A stretch of 13,025 bases of DNA from an uncultured Lachnospiraceae bacterium (lineage in GTDB: Bacteria; Bacillota; Clostridia; Lachnospirales; Lachnospiraceae). Shown one piece after another: positions 7,590 through 13,025 of this stretch (position 1 is the first letter of the stretch; the number at the start of each line of letters is the position of its first letter). The notes below the pieces were generated by a model that was given only the letters and a program-made list of their open reading frames with translations, was not told where the DNA came from and made no database searches. Position numbers and translations under genes: made by a program. The DNA lies in the NCBI GenBank assembly GCA_900539715.1, contig UQDA01000045.1, positions 1-13,025 of the forward strand, in the 5' to 3' direction.

Positions 7590-9809
7590 ATGACTGAGCA
7601 GAAATTAAAAGAGCTTCTGGCCGACATGACGCTGGAAGAAAAAGTAAACCAGATGAGCCAGGTGGTGGGTGCCTTCTTTAATAAAGATATGGACATCACG
7701 GCGATGGGACCGATGGCAGATAAAGGCTTTACACCGGAAAATGTAGCGCTTTCCGGTTCTGTTCTGGGTACCATGGGCGCAGAAACATTAAAGAAAATCC
7801 AGAAGGATTTCGTGGAGCAGCACCCGCATCATATCCCGATGCTGTTCATGCTGGATGTCATCAACGGCTTCAAGACCATTTTCCCGATTCCGCTGGGACA
7901 GGGCGCAACGTTTGAACCGGAGCTGTCCGAAAAGTGTGCGGCAGTTGCTGCAAAAGAGGCAGCCGTTTCCGGCCTTCACGTAACCTTCGCACCGATGACT
8001 GACCTGGTCCGCGATGCAAGATGGGGACGTGTCATGGAGTCTACCGGTGAGGATCCGTATCTGAATGGCTTGTTCTGTGCCGGAATGGTGCGCGGATTCC
8101 AGGGAGACGATCTGAAGGAGCCGTACAAAATTGCTTCCTGTGTGAAGCATTTCGCAGGCTATGGTGCACCGACAGCAGGAAGAGACTACAATACTGTAGA
8201 GCTTTCCGAGCATACCTTCCGTGACTTCTATCTGCCGTCCTACAAAGCCGGCATCGATGCAGGCGCAGCGATGGTAATGACATCCTTCAACACGGTAAAC
8301 GGTGTTCCGGCAACCGGAAACAAGAAACTGATGCGCGGCATCCTGCGTGACGAGATGGGATTTGACGGCGTTCTGATTTCCGACTGGGCAGCGATCGAGG
8401 AGATTATTTACCACGGCTACTGCGCAGACCGCGAGGAGGCAGCTGTCCGCGCAGCCGATGCAGGCGTTGACATTGATATGATGACCGGCATTTACTGCGA
8501 AAACCTGTGCCGTCTTGTAAGAGAGGGCAAGATTTCCGAGGATCTGATCGATGAGTCCTGTATGCGTATTCTGGAACTGAAAAACAAACTGGGACTGTTT
8601 GAAAATGCGTATAAAGACGCAGACGAAACGAAAGAAAAAGAGGTAATTCTCTGCAAAGAGCACCGCGATCTGGCAAGAGAAGCCGCAAGAAAATCCTTTG
8701 TACTGCTGAAAAACGAAGAGAAAATCCTGCCGCTTGGCAAGGAGAAAAAAATTGCCTGGGTTGGACCGTATGTCCACAGCAGAAACCTGATGGGCTCCTG
8801 GTCCTTTATCGGAGATGCAAAGGATGTGACAAATCTGGAAGAGGCCGTAAAAGCGCAGGCAGATACGACAAACATGAGCTTCCATGCAGGTTCCCCGATG
8901 CTTGGTTCTGACATCCGTCTGGAGGGATTTGGGGAAGCGATGGAGCAGTCCCATACACCGGAGGAAGAGGAGGCAATGCTTCTTGAGGCTGTAAACGCAG
9001 CAAAGGGGGCCGACGTTGTCGTTCTTGCGGTCGGTGAGGATCGTCTGCAGTCCGGCGAGGCAACCAGCAACGCGAATATCCGTATCCCGGAAATCCAGCA
9101 GAGACTGCTTGAGCGCGTTTCTAAAGTCAATGAAAACGTTGTCGTTGTTCTCTTCAACGGCCGTCCGCTTGACCTGCGCGATGTCGTATCGAAAGCAAAA
9201 GCTGTTCTTGAAGTATGGATGCCGGGTACCGAAGGTGCCAATGCAATCGCAGACGTCGTTTTCGGTGCATACGCTCCAAGCGGTAAGCTGACCATGAGCT
9301 TCCCGTATTCCGTAGGCCAGGTGCCGGTTCACTACAACGAGTATTCTACCGGAAGACCGCATGTACCGGGCAAGGACAAAGACCGCTTCCGCTCCAAGTA
9401 CCTCGATATTCCGAACGCACCGATGTTCCCGTTTGGATATGGTCTTGGCTATACGAGCTTTGAAATTTCGGACGTAACGCTGGACAAGACGGAACTTGGA
9501 ATGGAGAATGAAATCAAAGCCTCTGTGACCGTGAAAAATACTGGTGATACGGCAGGAACTGAAACCGTACAGCTTTACATCCACGACGTAGCTGCATCCG
9601 TGGTACGACCGGTCAAAGAGCTGAAAGATTTTCGCAAAGTAACTCTCCAGCCCGGAGAAGAGCAGAAAGTCGAATTTACGATCAATGAAAAAGAACTCCG
9701 TTTCCTGACTGAGAACGAGCGTGTAGAAAGTGAGAATGGCGTCTTCGAAGTCTTCATCGGAAGCGATAGCACGACAGAGAACAAAGCAGAGTTTATACTG
9801 AAAAAGTAG
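7590..9809 (+). CDS. Cytoplasmic GH3 beta-glycosidase (BglX-like, with C-terminal Fn3-like domain)
   Basis: This retaining glycoside hydrolase removes sugars from the non-reducing end of beta-linked oligosaccharides, probably those brought in by the transporter. Domains: an N-terminal TIM barrel (~1-335) with KHFAGYG and nucleophile Asp265 in VLISDWAA; an alpha/beta sandwich (~365-580) with VLLKNEE and MGSWSFIGD, and acid/base candidate Glu490 in LQSGEATSN, aligned to the HEASS glutamate of E. coli BglX; and a C-terminal Fn3-like domain (~640-735) with VTVKNTGD and FIGSDS. The length of 739 aa is standard. No signal peptide is present, so it acts inside the cell. The start follows GAGGAGG by about 6 nt. 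The gene has its own activator-type promoter and a strong terminator. The substrate could be gluco-, xylo- or other beta-glycosides; family membership alone does not decide this. Confidence 0.95.
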   Translation: MTEQKLKELLADMTLEEKVNQMSQVVGAFFNKDMDITAMGPMADKGFTPENVALSGSVLGTMGAETLKKIQKDFVEQHPHHIPMLFMLDVINGFKTIFPIPLGQGATFEPELSEKCAAVAAKEAAVSGLHVTFAPMTDLVRDARWGRVMESTGEDPYLNGLFCAGMVRGFQGDDLKEPYKIASCVKHFAGYGAPTAGRDYNTVELSEHTFRDFYLPSYKAGIDAGAAMVMTSFNTVNGVPATGNKKLMRGILRDEMGFDGVLISDWAAIEEIIYHGYCADREEAAVRAADAGVDIDMMTGIYCENLCRLVREGKISEDLIDESCMRILELKNKLGLFENAYKDADETKEKEVILCKEHRDLAREAARKSFVLLKNEEKILPLGKEKKIAWVGPYVHSRNLMGSWSFIGDAKDVTNLEEAVKAQADTTNMSFHAGSPMLGSDIRLEGFGEAMEQSHTPEEEEAMLLEAVNAAKGADVVVLAVGEDRLQSGEATSNANIRIPEIQQRLLERVSKVNENVVVVLFNGRPLDLRDVVSKAKAVLEVWMPGTEGANAIADVVFGAYAPSGKLTMSFPYSVGQVPVHYNEYSTGRPHVPGKDKDRFRSKYLDIPNAPMFPFGYGLGYTSFEISDVTLDKTELGMENEIKASVTVKNTGDTAGTETVQLYIHDVAASVVRPVKELKDFRKVTLQPGEEQKVEFTINEKELRFLTENERVESENGVFEVFIGSDSTTENKAEFILKK

Positions 9810-9828
9810 GAATATATAAGAAAATGTG

Positions 9829-9880
9829 AAAAGCCAGCCCAAAAGAGCGAAAAGGATTCGCCCTTCAGGCTGGCTTTTTT
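9829..9880 (+). terminator. Intrinsic terminator of the GH3 gene
   Basis: The outer stem AAGCCAGCC (9831-9839) pairs with GGCTGGCTT (9868-9876) and is followed by a T run to 9880. A second small stem, GCGAA (9847-9851) with TTCGC (9857-9861), sits in the loop. The A-rich left flank would also allow weak function in the reverse direction. It closes the carbohydrate locus. Confidence 0.9.
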
Positions 9881-9885
9881 ATTGT

Positions 9886-9900
9886 GGGTCGGATAGACCC
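9886..9900. repeat. Small GGGTC/GACCC hairpin after the terminator
   Basis: GGGTC (9886-9890) and GACCC (9896-9900) form a 5-bp stem with a 5-nt loop, just after the terminator T run. There is no T tract behind it and no clear role. Confidence 0.3.
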
Positions 9901-9923
9901 TGTGTTGTTGTGATATAACATAG

Positions 9924-9953
9924 TTGTAACAGCTCGACCTAATAAGATATAAT
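9924..9953 (+). promoter_or_regulatory. Sigma-A-type promoter upstream of the small membrane-protein/ArsC-like gene group
   Basis: TTGTAA at 9924-9929 and TATAAT at 9948-9953 are separated by 18 bp. The promoter faces the small genes from 10085 on and lies after the GH3 terminator, so it marks the start of a new transcription unit. AGGAGG at 9957-9962 comes only 4 bp after the -10, so the transcript would begin at or just after that site if this promoter is used. Confidence 0.5.
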
Positions 9954-9971
9954 ATTAGGAGGAAACGGGGT

Positions 9972-10001
9972 ATGATAAGGCAGCTGCCGCAAAATTTGTG
10001 A
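9972..10001 (+). CDS. Possible 9-codon leader frame (or wreck of a small gene)
   Basis: An ATG at 9972 sits 9 nt after a perfect AGGAGG and encodes MIRQLPQNL before a TGA. In the next frame, codons run open from 9958 to a stop at 10046-10048 with a plausible protein-like reading (KFVIVQPAVAVNEVFDVA). The pair could be a leader peptide, or a small gene broken by a frameshift just after its start. No family is recognised. Confidence that it is translated is low. Confidence 0.25.
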   Translation: MIRQLPQNL

Positions 10002-10084
10002 TAGTTCAGCCTGCTGTCGCGGTAAATGAAGTTTTTGATGTGGCCTGAAGGGATGCGGCAAAATAAAGCGAAGAAGGTGATGTA

Positions 10085-10270
10085 ATGGTAAAGAGAGATA
10101 AGATTAATTTGGCATTTTTTTGTGTGGTTATTTTTCTCCTTTTTTTGGCGGGGGGCTTTTTCTTTAAGCCTTTGTTTATTCTTGCAGTTATTGCGCTGGC
10201 AGGATATGCGTGGGTCGATAAACGATATTTACGATATCCTCACTGCGGTGGTGCATCAATGCCCTGTTAA
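10085..10270 (+). CDS. Small two-helix membrane protein with a damaged zinc-ribbon start
   Basis: The 61-aa product has a short charged N-terminus (MVKRDKIN) and two adjacent hydrophobic stretches: residues ~9-28, and ~30-42 ending at the WVDKR turn. The C-terminus reads RYLRYPHCGGASMPC. Small membrane proteins with two helices followed by a zinc ribbon usually have CPHCGG at this point and continue for 30 or so residues with a second CxxC pair. Here the first Cys is Tyr and the frame stops soon after, so the ribbon seems lost and the gene may be decaying. AAGGTGAT about 5 nt before the ATG supports the start. The family comparison is from general pattern knowledge. Confidence 0.55.
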   Translation: MVKRDKINLAFFCVVIFLLFLAGGFFFKPLFILAVIALAGYAWVDKRYLRYPHCGGASMPC

Positions 10271-10305
10271 ATGGCTAAGGGAGAGAAATTGTGGAGGAAA
10301 TGAAA

Positions 10306-10695
10306 ATGAAGAAAGTAGCATTTATCTGTGTGCATAATTCGTGTCGGAGCCAAATAGCGGAAGCACTTGGAAAGCATTTTGCATCAGATGTTTTTGAAAG
10401 TTATTCCGCTGGAACGGAAACCAAACCGCAGATAAATCAGGATGCTGTCCGTATCCTGAAAGAACTCTATGGAATCGACATGGAGCAGACACAGTATTCT
10501 AAGCTGATAGGGGATATTCCAAAACCGGATATCGCGATTTCTATGGGATGTAATGTCGGGTGTCCTTTCATTGGAAGAGCATTTGACGATAATTGGGGAT
10601 TGGAAGACCCGACCGGGAAGTCGGATGAAGAGTTTATCCGGGTCATAAAGGAGATTGAAAAGAAAATCTTAAAGTTAAGAAGTCAGATGATTTAA
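10306..10695 (+). CDS. Arsenate reductase-like / low-molecular-weight phosphatase-fold protein (ArsC family)
   Basis: This is a predicted cytoplasmic thiol enzyme that would reduce arsenate to arsenite, or act as a phosphatase of the same fold. The 129-aa protein opens with the CX5R phosphate loop CVHNSCR (Cys8, Arg14) and carries the DP loop WGLEDPTGKSDEEF. Two further cysteines lie in MGCNVGCP, a CX3C spacing, where the thioredoxin-coupled S. aureus enzyme has CX6C. An in-frame GTG at 10291 and an ATG at 10300 lie upstream, but GGAGG at 10293-10297 is placed correctly only for the ATG at 10306. No ArsR, ArsB or Acr3 gene is in the window, so an arsenic role is inferred from family only. Confidence 0.85.
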   Translation: MKKVAFICVHNSCRSQIAEALGKHFASDVFESYSAGTETKPQINQDAVRILKELYGIDMEQTQYSKLIGDIPKPDIAISMGCNVGCPFIGRAFDDNWGLEDPTGKSDEEFIRVIKEIEKKILKLRSQMI

Positions 10696-10733
10696 AGTGG
10701 AAAAGGATATTTATAAATTTTCAGGAGGAAAAA

Positions 10734-11066
10734 ATGGCCGTTACAGTAAATATTTACTATACAGGTACGGGTGGAAACGCCAAAAAGTTTGTTAAAGAAA
10801 TGATTTCCGGAGGCGTGGTAGGAGAGATACGAAGGAAAGAGGGAAATCTCAGATATGAATATTTTATTCCCGTGGATGACGAGGAAACAGTGATGCTGAT
10901 AGATAGCTGGGAAGACCAGCAGGCTTTGGACAGGCATCATGCCTCTCCCATGATGGAAAAGATAATCGCACTCAGGGAAAAATATGATCTGCATATGAAG
11001 GTGGAGCGTTATGTATCCGATGAGGCGGGAATCCCTGAAAAGGATACAGAATTTATAAGAGAATAG
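10734..11066 (+). CDS. ABM-domain protein (putative quinol monooxygenase, YgiN-like)
   Basis: This is a small dimeric ferredoxin-like-fold protein of the antibiotic-biosynthesis-monooxygenase type; members oxidise quinols or aromatic compounds without cofactor, and many have unknown substrates. The 110-aa product has the family pattern GNLRYEYFIPVDDEETVMLIDSWED (residues ~37-61), given here only in outline: a YEYF strand, an acidic turn, an IDSWE strand, then HHASPMM (His68-His69) and the final strand around MKVERY. AGGAGG lies about 5 nt before the start. It is 38 bp after the ArsC-like gene and 45 bp before the next gene, so the three are probably one transcript. Confidence 0.8.
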   Translation: MAVTVNIYYTGTGGNAKKFVKEMISGGVVGEIRRKEGNLRYEYFIPVDDEETVMLIDSWEDQQALDRHHASPMMEKIIALREKYDLHMKVERYVSDEAGIPEKDTEFIRE

Positions 11067-11111
11067 CACAAAATGCAAGAACAAAAGTATGAAGAATGGA
11101 AGGAAGACAGG

Positions 11112-12026
11112 ATGAACCGACCACAAAAGAATACAGCACATTATCATCTCCCGGGGTTATTTGAATTTTATGAGCTGTACAAAGTCTTTTTGCCGCTGTT
11201 TTTTGAGCACAGGGACTATTTTTATGACTGGTGCGATATCGGATCCATATATGGAGCTCCGGCTGAGTGTATCTGGGGCGGAGGACGCGTCGGGGGCGGG
11301 GAATGCAGCCCCAAGGAAGCTCTGATGCTGTTGCGGGAGTATGGGATTTCTGCCAGGCTGACTTTCAGCAACTCCCTCCTTACGGAAAGACATCTTGCGG
11401 ACAGGAAGTGCAATGAGCTTTGTGAGCTTTTTGAAAATGAAAAAAGCGGAACGATCCAAAACGGCATTATCGTACATTCGGATATTCTGTTGGAGTATTT
11501 GAAAAAAAATCATCCCGGATTTTATTTTGTTTCCTCTACCACGAAAGTCCTGACAGAGTTTCAGGAATTGGTAAATGAGATAGACAGGGAGGATTTTCGA
11601 TATGTCGTGCCGGATTTCCGTCTGAATAAGGCATTTGATAAGTGGAATACGCTGTCCATGTATCAGAAGAGTAAGGTGGAATTTCTGTGCAATGAATGCT
11701 GCTGGTATGGCTGTCAGGACAGAAAGCTGTGTTATGAGGCTGTGAGCCGTAAAAACCTTGGAGAGAGCGCAGAACACCGCTGTGCTGCGCCGGATGCAAA
11801 AGGAGGCTATCGCTTTTCAAAAGCAATGGAAAATCCGGGCTTTATCGGGATAGAGGATATTATAAAGGCTTATGTGCCAATGGGATTTTCTGATTTTAAG
11901 ATTGAGGGAAGAGGGCTTGGCAGTGCGCTGATACTGGAATTTTTACTCTATTACATGACAAAGCCGGAGTATCAGCTTCGCGTCAGGGAAGAGATATATC
12001 TGGACAATATGCTGGATTTGTTTTGA
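11112..12026 (+). CDS. Cysteine-rich TIM-barrel-like protein, possibly U32-related; function unknown
   Basis: The 304-aa protein is not assigned to a characterised family. Residues ~5-50 contain HYHLPGLFEFYELYKVF and WCDIGSIYGAPAECIWGGG; the middle alternates strands and helices in a barrel-like rhythm (ARLTFSNSLLTERHL, NGIIVHSDILLEYL, FYFVSSTT). A cysteine cluster follows: Cys193, 196, 197, 201 and 207 in LCNECCWYGCQDRKLCY, then Cys224. The spacing recalls U32-type barrel proteins that bind iron-sulfur clusters. The end reads FKIEGRGLGSALILEFLLYYM. A longer reading from ATG 11073 lacks a ribosome-binding site; ATG 11112 has AGGAAG 5 nt upstream and begins near the conserved region. No signal peptide is seen, so it is probably cytosolic. 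U32 kinship is an inference from pattern. Confidence 0.85.
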   Translation: MNRPQKNTAHYHLPGLFEFYELYKVFLPLFFEHRDYFYDWCDIGSIYGAPAECIWGGGRVGGGECSPKEALMLLREYGISARLTFSNSLLTERHLADRKCNELCELFENEKSGTIQNGIIVHSDILLEYLKKNHPGFYFVSSTTKVLTEFQELVNEIDREDFRYVVPDFRLNKAFDKWNTLSMYQKSKVEFLCNECCWYGCQDRKLCYEAVSRKNLGESAEHRCAAPDAKGGYRFSKAMENPGFIGIEDIIKAYVPMGFSDFKIEGRGLGSALILEFLLYYMTKPEYQLRVREEIYLDNMLDLF

Positions 12027-12097
12027 GAAGAAAGATTCTGAGGTATGAGCCCCCGAATATGTGCATATACATAAGCGAGAGTTATCTGCACGGACGC

Positions 12098-12122
12098 AGG
12101 ACATCTTTATACAGAGTGTCCT
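12098..12122. repeat. Short inverted repeat before the symporter gene
   Basis: AGGACA (12098-12103) and TGTCCT (12117-12122) form a 6-bp stem with a 13-nt loop, 21 bp before the symporter ATG. It could be an operator half-site pair or a leader hairpin; no T run follows. The surrounding gap (12027-12143) has no clear promoter, only a weak TTATCT/TTATAC pair at 12082-12112. Confidence 0.3.
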
Positions 12123-12143
12123 TTGGCGGCAAACGGGGGAAAG

Positions 12144-13025
12144 ATGGGGCAGGTCAATGAAATCATAAGGATGGTCAGCAGCAGCCTGTGGGATTTTCCG
12201 ATGCTGGTTCTTTTGGGAGGGACGCATCTGTACTTTACATTCCGGCTTGGGTTTATCCAGAAAAGGCTGCCGGAGGGGCTGAGACTGAGTATTGCCGGAG
12301 AGAAAGGAGAGCGGAGGGAAGGAACATCACTTTCTCCTTATGCGGCTCTTTCGACGGCGCTGGCAGCAACGATCGGAACAGGAAACATCATCGGCATTTC
12401 AGCAGCTATTGCGGTAGGAGGGCCGGGAGCGGTATTCTGGTGCTGGGTAAGCGGATTTTTTGGAATGGCGACCTGCTATGCAGAGAGTCTGCTCTCCGCA
12501 AAATATCGGTTGAAAAAGGCTGACGGCAGCGCTTATGGCGGGCCGATGTATGTGATGGAAAGGATATTACATAAAAAGTGGCTGGCGTGTATTTTTTCGA
12601 TTTTTTCGGTGCTGGCTGCGATGTGTGTGGGAAGTGGCGTACAGGCGCATTCGCTGACGGCGGCGGTGGTTTCCCGGATGCCGGTTTCGCCGCATCTGGT
12701 AGGAATATGCGCGGCGATGCTGGCGGGAAGTGTGCTTGTGGGCGGCTCCAAAAAGACGGCAAAGGTGTGTACCTGCCTCGTTCCGGTCATGAGTATCTTA
12801 TATTTGGGAGGGTGCATTTATATTATCGTCAAAAATGCAGTGTGGGTGCCGGAGGCGATCCGGCTGATTGTGGGGTCGGCATTTTCTGCAAGGGCTGCTG
12901 CCGGAGGGGCTGCGGGAGCGGCAGTGATGACGGCGATACGGACAGGGATGGCAAAGGGGCTGTTCACAAATGAGGCGGGAATGGGGTCGATGCCGATGAC
13001 AGCCGCCGCTACGGATATAAAATCG
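12144..13025 (+). CDS. Sodium:alanine/glycine symporter, AgcS (AlsT) family, N-terminal part
   Basis: This inner-membrane sodium-coupled amino-acid importer starts here and continues past the right edge; 294 codons are present without a stop, of about 450-480 expected. Diagnostic stretches are YAALSTALAATIGTGNIIG (residues ~66-84) with the GTGN sodium/substrate loop, AVGGPGAVFWCW, the GSAYGGPMYVME segment, and KGLFTNEAGMGSMPMTA near the end of the visible part. At least six hydrophobic segments are present. ATG 12144 is preceded by GGGGGA at 12135-12140; an alternative ATG at 12171 has only AAGG in front. It appears unrelated to the sugar locus. Substrate is probably alanine or glycine by family. 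Confidence 0.92.
   Translation, partial: MGQVNEIIRMVSSSLWDFPMLVLLGGTHLYFTFRLGFIQKRLPEGLRLSIAGEKGERREGTSLSPYAALSTALAATIGTGNIIGISAAIAVGGPGAVFWCWVSGFFGMATCYAESLLSAKYRLKKADGSAYGGPMYVMERILHKKWLACIFSIFSVLAAMCVGSGVQAHSLTAAVVSRMPVSPHLVGICAAMLAGSVLVGGSKKTAKVCTCLVPVMSILYLGGCIYIIVKNAVWVPEAIRLIVGSAFSARAAAGGAAGAAVMTAIRTGMAKGLFTNEAGMGSMPMTAAATDIKS

Noticed and set aside
7788..9842. 684-codon minus-strand open frame opposite the GH3 gene
   Set aside because: It is a shadow of the strongly supported GH3 gene, lacks a ribosome-binding site and shows no recognisable domain; open antisense frames arise easily from this codon usage.
11073..11111. Upstream extension of the cysteine-rich protein to the ATG at 11073
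   Set aside because: No ribosome-binding site precedes 11073, and the 13 extra residues are low in conserved character; ATG 11112 has AGGAAG at proper distance.
12188..12973. Two plus-strand frames (12188-12523 and 12578-12973) and minus-strand frames in the same stretch
   Set aside because: They are out of frame with the AgcS symporter reading frame that is open from 12144 to the window end and contains the family's signature motifs.

Overview
The window looks like a chromosomal segment of a gut-type Firmicute, most likely a Lachnospiraceae-like Clostridia. The inference rests on strong AGGAGG ribosome-binding sites, moderate GC, a DUF3502-type sugar-binding lipoprotein, CUT1 permeases without their own ATPase, a YesM/YesN-type two-component system, and a clostridial-type arsenate-reductase-like protein. 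Species cannot be assigned from sequence alone.

Region 1 (1-391) holds a minus-strand remnant of a MobA/MobL-type relaxase at the very edge, then an apparently gene-free stretch, then an activator-type promoter. Region 2 (392-9880) is one carbohydrate-utilisation locus, all on the plus strand: a solute-binding lipoprotein, two membrane permeases, a histidine kinase, an AraC-type response regulator, and a cytoplasmic GH3 beta-glycosidase closed by a strong terminator. The likely scheme is that the kinase senses a sugar signal and phosphorylates the regulator, which activates transporter and glycosidase; imported oligosaccharide is then cut inside the cell. The transporter ATPase must come from elsewhere (MsmX/MsmK-like). 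The substrate is unknown, though a beta-linked gluco- or xylo-oligosaccharide fits the GH3 class.

The most notable regulatory signal is a tandem 16-nt element (core GTCA, then A, then AG) repeated at exactly 22-bp period. It lies upstream of both the binding-protein gene (279-316) and the GH3 gene (7425-7462), and nowhere else that I saw. In both places it sits 37-38 bp before an extended -10 (TGnTAtAAT-like) with a poor -35. This is what binding sites for the locus' own AraC-type regulator would look like.

Region 3 (9881-13025) is a different neighbourhood: a promoter, a 9-codon reading frame with a perfect ribosome-binding site, a small membrane protein with an apparently damaged zinc ribbon, an ArsC-like reductase, an ABM-fold monooxygenase-like protein, a cysteine-rich protein resembling U32-type TIM-barrel proteins, and the first 294 codons of an AgcS-type sodium:amino-acid symporter that runs off the right edge. 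No RNA genes, CRISPR arrays or complete mobile elements were seen.
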